From Heterobilharzia americana (lineage: Eukaryota > Platyhelminthes > Trematoda > Strigeidida > Schistosomatidae), in the NCBI GenBank assembly GCA_944470555.2, contig OX104132.1, positions 6,457,755-6,521,754 on the forward strand: DNA of 64,000 bases. Direction: 5' to 3'. The position numbers and the translations under genes were made by a program. The notes below the pieces were generated by a model. The model ran no database searches and was not told the DNA's origin. It was given only the letters and a program-made list of their open reading frames with translations. Below, one piece after another: positions 50,901 through 60,099 of the stretch; within the stretch, counting starts at the first letter, position 1; every line of letters begins with the position of its first letter.

Positions 50901-53900
50901 AGTGACCAAACGTTGGTGAAATCAGCATATGTAGATGGATAGACTTCCAGACTATGGTTAATAAGATGAACTGGTCCCTTCATGACTATCGGACTTCTTA
51001 ACGAAGTTGGTCAATAAAATAAAGCAAAGCAAAGGACTTTTATAATAAAAAATAGGGTACATAATGGGAGAAAGACTTCAGATTTTACCTTCAACAATTT
51101 GCCACTTTGTCGAGCTAAAGTTTCTAGAAATAATTCTGGATAATCAGCCCACGATAAAGACGACTGTGATAAGGATGAAGTATTATCACTATCATTATTA
51201 TTGGCATTATCTTTTATTTCATTCAAGTTCTGTTTATGTAAATACTTTTGAACATCACTAGGCAGTAAAGGCGGTAAATTGTACTTCGCATGTAAAAATT
51301 CTGGTTTAACACGTTGCAATACATCACGGATATACAGATCGGGTTGTTGTAAATACTCTACTCTGACCTACAAAACGAGTTGAAGAGTAAAGTTACAATT
51401 ACGACAAACAATTTCTTATGACAATAAAAATAAACAAGAGAATTTCGATGATAATTAACAGCTGGTTAATTGAACTGTCTTATTATGATGGAATCTATTA
51501 AAATTGAGTATTAAAAAACAAAATTAAAGTGCGAACCAGCCATCACGCACTAGGCTATGAGCGACAGCCATCTCTTAGGTGCTAATGCTGCTATCTAGCT
51601 GGCCAAACCACAGTGCGATTATAACCAATCACTAACTAGTTAAGAGTCAACTGCCAACATCGATAAGCCATAGCTCGACAATACAACTCACGCAGGTAGA
51701 TCTTTCTATATACTGCGCTATGAGTTACACTTATTGTATGTGTGTGTGAAGGCACATACTACCACGTGGTTGCACAGGCTATGTCAGGAGTGAAGTAGGA
51801 TTCAAATACAGGACTCATATTTTAAAAGGTCAGTGCTCAAACCGTTAAACTATTCCAACTGCATAGAAGATGGATTGGAAAAAAAACCAGGGAGAATTGT
51901 GAATTTAATTTGTTTCCGTGGGAGTCTATAGACAGTTTAGCATCTATTATGCGCCTCTACATACCAAATGAATTTCCAAACAGTCAGATATCCACTATGA
52001 CGTTTCGTGATATAGGCCAAAAGTTATTTGGCAAAGTCAGTATCATTTTTCAGATTATTTGTGGTGCATTTTATATCACATTTATTTTTTGTCAAATGAG
52101 ATTAAGTAACAAGTTAACAGTTGAAGAACACATAACATTAATTCTTAATACCACTCTCAGCGACCGCGCGCACATGCGTTCGCACATTTGGTAATGAACC
52201 AAACTTATTATTTGACGACTAGTAACACTATCTGACTGGTCAAAGATAGGTAGATAACCGAATATTGGTTGAAAATCGATGACTATAACTTCATGGGTGA
52301 AATGACTAGCATTTGTAAGAAAATATCTTCCCTTGAGCATACCTTAGCACATTTTCTCGCTTCCAATGGTGGTTGAAAATGGTTCTGAAATGATTCTGAG
52401 TTATTTAAGTGCTGTAATAAAATGTGAATTTCTTACGCTCCCTGAGCCGAGAGAACTCACAACAACGACAGTCACACCTCCCCCCCCCGACTCCTTATGT
52501 TATATATGTTAGCATGAACGTAGTGCAGAAAAAACAGAGTGAAGCCTGACTAACAGTTATGTGTGTGACAGTAGACTGCACTACACAAAGGAAATCAAAG
52601 CTGGATACCTGTTTTAAATTTGCACAGATACATCATCTTAAAACATATCTTTAATTAGTACAACTTTCTTGAAATCTTCAAATTCAATAGCTGCATGCTA
52701 ATATGTAACACTTTCAAATCACAAATTCAAACCAAACTTGATATGCTTTAATGTCTAGTGTAATGGCAAATGGGTTGGAATCTTCATTGAAAAACCGTAT
52801 CATACAAGTGGCCACAGAACTAAAAAGACTGCAAATTTCCCCAGGTAATATCTTTATATTTCATAAATCTTGTGCATCTACTGACCCCAACCCCAAGCAG
52901 GCAAAAAACACTGGTGGATTCCTTCTTCGTTTTGTACAGTCAAAAAATTTACTCATTCATTCTACAAAACTAATGATCATCAGACAACATTTAACACAGT
53001 AGGACTTTTAAATTCAATTCAGATTTATTTACTGATTGTAAGTTGGTATGCAAAACAAACTGACACCAGTTGGAGAACCACGTCTAACTATTCTCATGTC
53101 CGATTTAATTTCCTCCATGGGTTACGACTCCTCCCAAGAACTTCAGGAATCTCATCGCGTAGCAAGTCATTAATGAGCACTAGACAGTAATTCAATCTTG
53201 AAGCGACAAACCAAATCAGGCGTGACGGCGTTGAGTGGAGGTCCCTCTACATTTCAAACTGACAAAAGTACAGAAATGTGGATCATTAGATTCCGATCCA
53301 GTGACTGAATGGTACCAAGCTGAACATGAAATATGGAGGTTTCGGGTCCAATTCTTGTTGGAGCCGTGTGCCCACTGCCTAGCTCCATACCAGGACAAGG
53401 TAGCTGTCCGTGTAGTGCTCCCAGATTTTTAATGGTTTTCCGACTGATGTCGCAGTCTGCGATGAATACCAACTAGAAGGTTTTAAGCCTAACATTTTGA
53501 AATAGGTATCTTACTACCAAGAGAAAAAAGTCTCGAAACTTCATCATTTTTCTTTAGAAACTGTAGTGTTTATATCATACAGTAAAAATTATCACTGCTT
53601 GTGTGTCAATATTAATACACGTGAACAACTCATAGCGATCAACAGTAGTGGCTAACTGGATCGAGATGTTCCATTTAAGCAATGAATAGCCATTTCAACT
53701 GTTTCATGTTAAAGGCATTACAGTTTAGATTACTCAATTCTGATCAGATGCATTCGATTCACTTCAAAATAGAAACACAAAAGAAGACAGACAACAATTT
53801 AAGAGAGTATCCATTAACTGAAGAACATTTCATATATACCTGTATAATAAATGAACAGTTATAAGAGTGATACTTACTACTCCTTTCATTACTAATTCTG

Positions 53901-56900
53901 CTTCAGTGTTCCCATCAGGATAAACTACTCCAGGACAATCGATTAAGAAGATGGATTTCATCAAGGTGACATACTGCCATACTTTTGTCTCACCCGCTAG
54001 CGGGGCAACATTGCATACCTTCTTATTTCTGAAACAAGAAATGTATATGAGACAGTTAAAATGAAGAAGACAAAGGACTACGATGAAGAATATGTACAGA
54101 ATATTCATAGACATGAAGTGAAGCTGTAGCTCATTGACTTCAAACCAATCGATCACGGATCAAGCTAGCTCCACTTACTGACATTTGGGCAGCCAGGTAA
54201 TATTATTAGCACTCAAAAAATAGGTGTGGTTCTATTGCCTACTGAATGAACACGCAAAAAGTTGCTGAGTGAGTTTTTATTTTGTTCTATGTATATCCAT
54301 GAAATAGGGCAGACGCAAATTATCAATCAAGACTAATCGCTTTTAAAATGACTATAAGATTTTATCAGTATCCTCACCTAAACGATTTTCCATTACCAGT
54401 GAAATCACATGCGTTGAGAGGAATCTCCACAAACTCATAAATAATGGAGATAAATGAAAATAGAGAGATCACACTTTATTGACGGACACTACTGTATGTA
54501 GACGCAATTGACTCAAACATGATACAGGTGTTTTAGTGCACAATCGAAACAATAACAGATCAAAATGCATGCAGAATGAGTATCTTGATATAGTGGAGAC
54601 AATTGACTCCGGTAGACAATGCATGAGTGAGTATTCATCGTCATAATGAAAGGTGGCAAGTAGGCAAGCTTATTAAGACACAAAGGCAGAATTGAAAAAA
54701 AGAAACAGAAAAGACGGTAAGGAATTATGAAAACATGCAGCAGTAATACTACTTACCGGAGAGCATTAATAATGCTACTCTTTCCAACATTTGGATAGCC
54801 AATAATGCCGACTGATATTTGCGGTCGTTCTTTACTATGAAGAGAAGCCAACTGCCGTAAAAGACCCACAAGAGCTATTTTACCTAAGGGTTTAGTCATA
54901 TGAGCATGAAATATCAGAGTAGGATATTCTTCAGATAAGATAGCTTTCCATCGTTTCTACAGAATATACAAACAATGAGAAGAAAACATGTTTTTAAAAA
55001 TGCCATCGATTTCAAAAAAATCTAAAGAGTTTTCTAGCAAATTTTTTTTAACAGATGCTTTTGAGAACAACCCGAAGATATGCTTTATTCCATAAGCCAG
55101 CATTAAGTCCAAAAAGCCAAATACTTGAGAGAACACAAAGTCTCTATCATCGACGTTCAAGGAGAAATATATCAGATTTAGTAGAAAAAAGAAAACAACC
55201 AGACGTTAGTTGAATTGAAAGAAGACATAATTGATTAATAGTGATGATGAAAGATTATCATAAACTACGTGAAGTTAAAAAGTAAACAGCTAATGAATTC
55301 AGGTCTATGTGATAAAGATCACGTTACAGAACCTGTCAAACATGGGTGGAATCCTATAAATGTGCACTGTTGTGCAATCACGGCACATATCATTTATCAA
55401 GAAGAAAAAACTATCCACAGTCCTCTGGTTTTTAGAGACCACTCAAGTGGATTCAGCCTGCATAAACTGTCATCATTTGACTATTAACAGACATAACGAA
55501 AGTGATAAGACACATTTATCTTACCTGCTCTATTTCTTCGAATGTAATGACAATTGGGCAAGATGAATAAAACCATATTTGGAAACTTCATACACGCTTT
55601 ATTAATGATTGTAAACAGGAGTCAAAACGACAGTCATCTACCCTTTAGTATAATCCTGCTTCTACTATAAAATGTTTTGTTTAATAATGGGTCGATAGCA
55701 CCAACTTAATCACTTAAGTAGACAAATCAGATAATGGTAGCCAAAATGACAACTGCCAAGTCCTTCTGTACATAAATATGAGCAGCTTGAAATGTGGATT
55801 TACTAATTTAGAGGATATGCAATAACTATGTTCAACAGTGAAAAGCAGAAGAGGCAAGAAAACTCCACGATACTATTCATCGGTTAAAGCACTTCACTTT
55901 CAAAGCAATGAATCAAAGATATGAATTTTATGCTGCCTGCTTCGCCAACCAGGACGACTAGGATGTACCGCAAGCCTTCACACGACAGCGCGGTTCGCGC
56001 AGCTCAGGATACAAAAAACTATCAGGCGGCGTTTCATTAGATTAATTAGATTTCAGTTAGACCTAGTATAAGATATTGATGGACAGATGCTAGCAGTAGA
56101 ATTCTGGATGCGGGTTTTATCCTATTTAGGAATCATCAGCTACATGTACCGTGCTTCCAGTGGGTGACGTTGTTTCCACCAAGATTAGAACCAACGAGTA
56201 ATGGCTTCAAACGTCAGAGAATTATCCACTGGGCCACTAAATCACGATAGCCATCCCCTTCCACTACCAGTCACCATACATTGATAATATCAAACTAAAA
56301 ATACCAGCAATATCGAGGTCTCCGCGCAGGGGGGGGATTTTTAAATTCACCTATTTATTATGTTAATGTGCCGTTTTATATTGATTCCACTAATATGGGA
56401 CCTAGAGTTAGAGGAAAACATGTTATACAAATTCTTTGTAAATTATCCCCAGATGACCAACATTCACAGAGACCCCCCACTGAGGTGTATCAGGTATGCC
56501 TAGTCACCACCTACGCATTGTACAATGTTAGCTGAAGCAGGTTAAAGAGGATGAGACAACACCGTGGAATCAGCTTGTGAAGGTCTTTGACTGTTTATCT
56601 AGGCTGTACAGAAATATACAGAATTCCTAATCGAGGTATACGTGACAAACGAAACCAGTGGTTGAAGACTTTAGATGATATAATTGAGAATAGATCACAC
56701 TGATGCAGATGCACCCGCACGTTATCTTCATTCTGTTCACTAAAAAGAACGTCATTGTTCGGTTCCTTATGCTGTTTTACAGTACTTTACCATTGACGTT
56801 TACTTTTCTCCTTATTTCTTTGTTTTTCAATGAAATAATGAATTTCTTGTTATCAGATTTAAGAGTATAACTAAACTGAGGAATTCGTGCAAACTTATGT

Positions 56901-59322
56901 GCAAACACAGACTGAGTTTCAAAGTTACGGGCTAGACCAAGTAAATAAGCAAACTCTCATTATTTACGTGTCTTAAGCACACGTACTTCTCCATCTCAGT
57001 GCCGAATAATTGAATCTGTTGTTTAACTGAGAAAAATTTGTATTTGAATCCCTATATAAGATTAGACGGATCGATTTTGGATGCATCAGGCAGTATGATA
57101 GAAGTATTAGCATGAAGTCTTTACATCAAAACCCACTCAGCAATTTTGTGCACATTTACGCAATGGGTAATGGAGTCACACCCATTGTGTGAAGGCTAAT
57201 GATACTACCAGGTTGTCCAAACCTCGATAAGTTGATAGTCAACTCCCTACACCAATGAATCACAATCCCACATAAAATCATCAAGCAAAGTGAGCCACAT
57301 TTTCTTTCAACATTATGTGCACGCATACATTTAAAAATAGCACACGCCATTGTTAAGCATGCAAGGGTTTCGAAGACAAGTCAGTACTTTCGGAGTAATT
57401 CTCAAGTCAACCTACAACTAGGTAATCAACTAACGAGGGACTATAAAGGATCATAATTACAGATTCTAAGAGTAGTCTAACAAGTATGAGTGGCTATTCA
57501 GATTGTAAATATTGAAAAGCCATCAGTAGGATTCCGAATGAAACAACGGAATTTTGATGGATATACAGTTCTATCGAGAATTGATTTCACTTAAAGCTTT
57601 ATGAGGTATTTTGTTACACATCGTTTGTAATGCATTAACTAGACTGTGGGGTAACATTCTATTCATGTATACCTACCAACCATTATTAACACGCTATGGC
57701 TATTGGAAGTAGAAGATATTAAGCAGTTACAAGGCTTGAATCACAAGCATCTCCGTAACATTGCTCACGTTTGGCGGAGTCAACATGGCAGCAATTTAAG
57801 GGTCAGGCGAGTGGTATTAGGCAAAATAAGCAAATCGACTGGTGTGGTTGTGAACCTTTATCGGCTCAGAAGGTTTGGACATACCGAACCAACGCCTACT
57901 TCGATGAGCAATGCTGGGAGAAGTTGGATTAAGTTAGAAGACGGTTCAGGGTGACCAGATCAAGATATAGCAGTAGTCGCTAACTATCGGTTTGAGCCTT
58001 GTAGGAAGGTGTAGATTACCTGACTGGGGTCCTCAGGATGAATGGCACTAGCGATTAAGGACTCTTGGTAACAAGGCTAGAAATCAGTCTCAGTAGCGTA
58101 GATATATATTCGCTATCTGAATGTTTGCAATAACCTTCGTCTTGAGAATAACTATTTTACTTTGATATCATTCTTCTTTCATCCACCTGTTTTCTATCCT
58201 ACTGTGAAGTGTGGGAACCGATGTACTCATGTGCAAGGTTTTACGTTGATTCTGTCTGTCTGACTGACATATTGGTTCACATTTTTATGTACTTTAATAT
58301 TCACAGAAAAATCGGTTCCCAGAACACAGTACAGATTGGCTTATTTGCTTTTTTTCTTCAGTCACTTTACACACTCCAGCATTTACATATATAGCCAAGA
58401 TAAGGAACCGTTTACCTACCTATTCCTGGTAGCTTATGAACCAAACATGAATGCATGCTCGAACTTTTCTTCATTCAACGGCATCTCGTAGCACGACAAT
58501 ATTATTTTTAAACACTCAGATTTAGAATCATCAACTAGGCATCAAAGCATGTGAACAATACAAAAGGATTAAATAGGAAAGAAAATTATAAAAACAGTTT
58601 ATAAGCAAGAGTATAAAGAATAAGAGCAAGTTTACTTGTAAAGCTATGGAGAGTTTTCTGTCAAATGCGATTTTTAGTGAGTAACAAATACATACATACA
58701 CACATAGAAAAATATATAAACAACCTACTGTTATCCATACAGGAACCAAATCCACTTTATTAATGATGAAAATAAAATGTTTATGAGGTTTTTCGGTTTT
58801 TAAGTATTTCTCTATATAAGGGGATCGCGTCCCCACTGGATCACGTGCATCCAAGACGTAAAGTACCACATCCGAAGAGTCTAAAACCTGAACATAAATA
58901 ACATATCAAAATTTGGTCACATTTCAAATACACACTGAAACGAAGTATGTAGAACAAACTCAAAATATTACAATGAGAAAAAATAGAATCAAAAGTTTCA
59001 CTGAAAAATATAAAATTTTAAGAGCAAAGAAATACTGTTGTTCTTCGTGATAATTAAAGTTCCCCGATGAAATAATATAATAAGGTAACTAAGATAACCC
59101 AAACGACCCAAAATATGCATTACATATCCCAGCCAGACAACTTATAAAAACAATAACATAAGAACTTGCTTTAAATAATTCATTCCATAGTCTTTTGGAT
59201 CGTCCAGCTTTAAAGTGTGGGTCTTGTGTTAATTCGCGAACACCATCATTATCACGAACCATATGTCTGTCTTCTGCTGATTCGTACAAATGTTGGCTAG
59301 ACTCAACTTGTTGCACAAGAGA
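41654..59322 (-). CDS. GNL2: Nucleolar GTP-binding protein 2 (C-terminal 493 aa, 8 exons; 5' exons not in view)
   Basis: Exons on the minus strand: 59322-59170, 58887-58729, 54956-54757, 54028-53878, 51367-51089, 48968-48819, 43010-42903, 41935-41654. Joined length is 1482 nt including the stop, and all junction phases agree. GNL2/NOG2 (yeast Nog2) is a circularly permuted GTPase of the YlqF/YawG group acting on pre-60S ribosomal particles in the nucleolus and nucleoplasm. The permuted order is visible: DAR signature ([13 protein letters not shown]), G4 (NKVDLVP), G5-like (FHAHMTK), G1/P-loop (GYPNVGKSS), G2 (AGETKVWQY), G3 (DCPGVVYP). Then come the [20 protein letters not shown] block, the [20 protein letters not shown] block, [14 protein letters not shown], an acidic linker, and a Lys/Arg-rich C-terminus. 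All key G motifs are intact. The N-terminal domain (roughly 150-200 residues in relatives) was not found up to 64000. Introns carry many transposons. Confidence 0.95.
42155..42225 (-). mobile_element. SINE body with decayed hammerhead (head missing)
   Basis: The minus strand reads GATGCGCATTGCTGAGGAGT, then CCCATATTAAGACGGAAC, then CCAGTGCTTCCAGGTTT. This is the hammerhead body form found in trematode SINEs (CTGAGGA core, stem II, GAAAC). CTGAGGA is intact, but GAAAC has become GGAAC, hitting an invariant A, so it should not cleave. Lies in the last GNL2 intron, sense to the gene. Confidence 0.65.
42226..42305 (+). mobile_element. SINE tRNA-like head (body missing)
   Basis: A box GTGGCTCAATGG at 42228-42239 and B box GGGTTTGACCC at 42270-42280, with normal pol III spacing. 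It abuts the minus-strand body at about 42225 and lacks the hammerhead body itself. Confidence 0.65.
42700..42865 (+). mobile_element. Smalpha-type SINE with hammerhead relic
   Basis: tRNA-like head with an A box TGACTCATTGG at 42716-42726 and a degenerate B box GGGACCGAGACCC at 42759-42771. The hammerhead body follows. Within the GNL2 intron, antisense to the gene. Confidence 0.75.
42788..42862 (+). ncRNA. Hammerhead ribozyme relic (Smalpha type)
   Basis: Plus strand: AGGTACATCAAT, then core CTGATGA (42800-42806), stem II GATCC-loop-AGGAC with one bulged A, then core GAAAC (42821-42825), short stem III, then CCCTAGAACCTACTG. The order and the strings AGGTACATC, CTGATGAG, AGGACGAAACG and CCTxGA..CCxACTG match the schistosome Smalpha hammerhead. 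Both conserved cores are intact. However, the U of the cleavage-site UH is C (A15.1 then has no partner) and stem I pairing next to the site is lost, so self-cleavage is unlikely. Confidence 0.75.
42903..43010 (-). CDS. GNL2: GNL2 exon (acidic linker)
   Basis: 36 codons, acidic and Ser-rich: [19 protein letters not shown] and onward to ENISETDS. Acceptor TTTTTAG and donor GTAAGT are good, and phase 0 fits its neighbours. Low-complexity linker, so the call depends on splice sites, phase and position. Confidence 0.8.
43011..44265. other. GNL2 intron sequence, no element recognised
   Basis: AT-rich intron DNA upstream of the RTE copy. Short ORFs only. Confidence 0.5.
44270..47640 (+). mobile_element. 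RTE-like LINE, long copy inside a GNL2 intron
   Basis: A probable 5' region lies at 44270-45000. The endonuclease start at about 45035 reads [20 protein letters not shown], then [14 protein letters not shown] linker at about 45550-45610 reads [19 protein letters not shown]. An interruption runs to about 45880. The RT part is at 45892-46700: VEEAVSYL block, [40 protein letters not shown]. The C-terminal block and 3' tail run to about 47640. The middle of the endonuclease is deleted and the frame is broken many times. Orientation is opposite to GNL2. Confidence 0.75.
45892..46595 (+). repeat. Inverted near-identical RTE tract, copy 1 (704 bp)
   Basis: Base x pairs with 107144-x in 60549-61252 on the other strand, without indels. 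I noticed one mismatch (45903). At 45891 and just after 46606 the two RTE copies diverge sharply. Confidence 0.9.
47860..48020 (+). mobile_element. SINE with decayed hammerhead body
   Basis: A box GTGGCTGACTGG at 47879-47890 and B-box-like GTTCCTGGGCCCAATCC. The body at 47950-48012 (TGCACTTCCGGGAGTCCC, then AACTAAGAGCGAACAACC) aligns with the CTGAGGAGTCCC ... GGACGAAAC hammerhead form but has lost both cores. Confidence 0.6.
48610..48765 (-). mobile_element. tRNA-headed SINE
   Basis: Minus strand: A-box-like TGGATCATTGGGTTAGGGAG, B box GGGTTCAAACGCC, body GGCAGCCAGGGATCATCATT, then AATAAGTGTCGCTCATTGTC. Same body as at 32290-32425. In a GNL2 intron, sense orientation. Confidence 0.7.
48819..48968 (-). 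CDS. GNL2: GNL2 exon ([14 protein letters not shown])
   Basis: 50 codons: [20 protein letters not shown], then RLPYFVKPP, then an acidic stretch ending EEYSEEIIK. The QRG(R/K)(I/L)P(F/Y)FVKPP motif is a hallmark of GNL2. Short exon with AG acceptor and GTATTG donor. Confidence 0.93.
48970..50685. other. GNL2 intron sequence, no element recognised
   Basis: AT-rich. A tRNA-like string on the minus strand near 49200-49260 is too weak to call. Confidence 0.45.
50690..50865 (+). mobile_element. RTE-like 3' tail fragment
   Basis: T-rich tract then GTATGGCAAACTTGGACCTT and CGCAGTAGTAATGCCTGGTC, matching the tail of the RTE copy at 35520-35640. No coding part. Confidence 0.5.
51089..51367 (-). CDS. 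GNL2: GNL2 exon (post-GTPase region)
   Basis: 93 codons: [20 protein letters not shown], an Asn/Asp/Ser-rich insert ([15 protein letters not shown]), then [20 protein letters not shown]. The polar insert is longer than in human GNL2 and looks lineage-specific. Phase 0 at both ends. Confidence 0.93.
51540..51860 (-). mobile_element. Two tandem tRNA-headed SINEs
   Basis: Minus strand: a first copy at about 51860-51700 has a TGAATCCT-type B box (GTATTTGAATCCT) and a tail CACACAATAAGTGTAACTCA. A second copy at about 51680-51540 has the body block GGCCAGCTAGATAGCAGCAT and tail. They lie head to tail about 20 bases apart in one GNL2 intron. Confidence 0.6.
52150..52260 (-). mobile_element. SINE body fragment
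   Basis: Minus-strand GACCAGTCAGATAGTGTTAC, then AATAAGTTTGGTTCATTACC, follows the body of the SINE at 32290-32425 with many substitutions. Head not recognisable. Confidence 0.45.
53290..53455 (+). mobile_element. SINE with decayed hammerhead body
   Basis: A box TGACTGAATGG at 53302-53312 and B-box-like TTTCGGGTCCAATTC. The body at 53372-53450 (CACTGCCTAGCTCCATACCA, then GGACAAGGTAGCTGTCC, then AGTGCTCCCAG) aligns with the CTGAGGAG-type hammerhead. Both cores are lost. Confidence 0.6.
53878..54028 (-). CDS. GNL2: GNL2 exon (G2 and G3 motifs)
   Basis: 151 nt: [20 protein letters not shown], then [23 protein letters not shown] is the G2 region, DCPG is G3. Donor GTAAGT follows the codon for the last Val of KGV. 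Confidence 0.95.
54170..54275 (+). mobile_element. SINE body fragment
   Basis: TTTGGGCAGCCAGGTAATAT, then AAAATAGGTGTGGTTCTATT and GCCTACTG, the shared SINE body. Head absent or decayed. Lies between two GNL2 exons. Confidence 0.6.
54757..54956 (-). CDS. GNL2: GNL2 exon (P-loop)
   Basis: 200 nt: [20 protein letters not shown], then [20 protein letters not shown]. Contains the G1 P-loop GYPNVGKSS. Ends in phase 2 (CG of an Arg codon) at donor GTAAGT. The next exon supplies A. Confidence 0.95.
54980..56075. other. GNL2 intron sequence, no element recognised
   Basis: AT-rich. Bases 55920-56080 may be the 3' part of the Smalpha-type SINE that follows on the minus strand, but I could not align them. 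Confidence 0.4.
56080..56150 (-). ncRNA. Hammerhead ribozyme relic (Smalpha type)
   Basis: Minus strand: GGTACATGTAG, core CTGATGA (56139-56133), stem II TTCC-TAAATA-GGAT, then AAAAC in place of GAAAC, then CCGCATC and CAGAATTCTACTGCTAGCAT. The TCC-TAAATA-GGA hairpin and the CTACTGCTA.CATC tail follow the Smalpha hammerhead closely. G12, the general base of the ribozyme, is A here, so cleavage should be lost. Confidence 0.75.
56080..56245 (-). mobile_element. Smalpha-type SINE with hammerhead relic
   Basis: Minus strand: A box GTGGCCCAGTGG (56238-56227) and B box GGTTCTAATC (56192-56183), then the hammerhead body. In the largest upstream GNL2 intron, sense orientation. Confidence 0.75.
56329..56336 (+). 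repeat. G8 homopolymer (matching C9 runs elsewhere)
   Basis: Run of eight G. Nine-C runs also occur at 42769-42777 and 52480-52488. These are sites of likely slippage or sequencing error. Confidence 0.8.
56475..56770 (+). mobile_element. RTE-like C-terminal fragment
   Basis: Plus strand [13 protein letters not shown] then [20 protein letters not shown], the latter matching the end block (DxxNQWLxTLxxMxxNRxxWRRC). Stops present; no RT part. Confidence 0.6.
57130..57280 (-). mobile_element. tRNA-headed SINE
   Basis: Minus strand: ATTGTGATTCATTGGTGTAG (A-box region), ACTTATCGAGGTTTGGACAA, CCTGGTAGTATCATTAGC, CACACAATGGGTGTGACTCC. Same body as 32290-32425; the B box is eroded. Confidence 0.65.
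57690..58280 (+). mobile_element. 5'-truncated RTE-like LINE
   Basis: [57 protein letters not shown], then the 3' end and T-rich tail to about 58280. Most of it (57707-58078) is the near-identical partner of 59728-60099. Confidence 0.75.
57707..58078 (+). repeat. Inverted near-identical RTE tract, copy 1 (372 bp)
   Basis: Base x pairs with 117806-x in 59728-60099. Mismatches start immediately outside (57706, 57702, 57701; 58079, 58089). Confidence 0.9.
58729..58887 (-). CDS. GNL2: GNL2 exon (DAR and G4 motifs)
   Basis: 53 codons, phase 0 at both ends. Contains [19 protein letters not shown] and [17 protein letters not shown] is G4, giving guanine specificity. Donor GTAGGT. Confidence 0.95.
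59164..59169 (-). promoter_or_regulatory. Non-canonical GC splice donor in GNL2
   Basis: The minus-strand sequence is AAA then GCAAGT. The intron 59169-58888 ends in CAG. Using GC gives ELFK joined to [16 protein letters not shown], which matches the family exactly. The nearest GT (4 bases further) would shift the frame. GC-AG introns are a known minor class, usually with a strong GCAAGT context as here. Confidence 0.85.
59170..59322 (-). CDS. GNL2: GNL2 exon (pre-GTPase region)
   Basis: 51 codons: [20 protein letters not shown], then [20 protein letters not shown], then NELFK. Acceptor CATAG precedes TCTCTTGTG. It corresponds to the segment just before the GTPase core in human GNL2 (GQSKRIWGELYK). 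It ends AAA followed by GCAAGT, a GC donor, because only this junction keeps frame with the next exon (VLDSSDVV). Confidence 0.9.
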
Positions 59323-59727
59323 CTATGAAAAACAGAGAATAAGTGGCATGTCAGTAATTACCAATGTACATTATTGCTGCAGACTTCAGGGTTAAAATTT
59401 ACCAGATAGAAATGAATAAATTGAGCAGTGGAGAAAAGCTTTATCGAAACAAGATACTTGTAAAGTTTCCATCAAAGTAGAAAAGTAAATTTTTGACATC
59501 AAATGACAGACAGAGATAATAAACGTAGAACCTTGCAAACAAGTGTATCAGTTCAAGTTCCCACGCTTCACAGTAGTACACAAGGAACAAGTGAATAGAA
59601 AAAGACTCATAAAAGTAGAAAAAGTTGTGAGATGAAATGTACAGTTTTAAGGTAAAGGTTAGTGAATTTCTTCAAGTTTCAGGAGGCGTCAAAAAGGAAT
59701 ACATCTGCTCTATTGAAACTGATTTCC

Positions 59728-60099
59728 AGCCTTGTTACCAAGAGTCCTTAATCGCTAGTGCCATTCATCCTGAGGACCCCAGTCAGGTAATCTACACCTT
59801 CCTACAAGGCTCAAACCGATAGTTAGCGACTACTGCTATATCTTGATCTGGTCACCCTGAACCGTCTTCTAACTTAATCCAACTTCTCCCAGCATTGCTC
59901 ATCGAAGTAGGCGTTGGTTCGGTATGTCCAAACCTTCTGAGCCGATAAAGGTTCACAACCACACCAGTCGATTTGCTTATTTTGCCTAATACCACTCGCC
60001 TGACCCTTAAATTGCTGCCATGTTGACTCCGCCAAACGTGAGCAATGTTACGGAGATGCTTGTGATTCAAGCCTTGTAACTGCTTAATATCTTCTACTT
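59728..60099 (-). repeat. Inverted near-identical RTE tract, copy 2 (372 bp)
   Basis: Partner of 57707-58078, lying within the RTE copy at 59520-62155. Confidence 0.9.
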
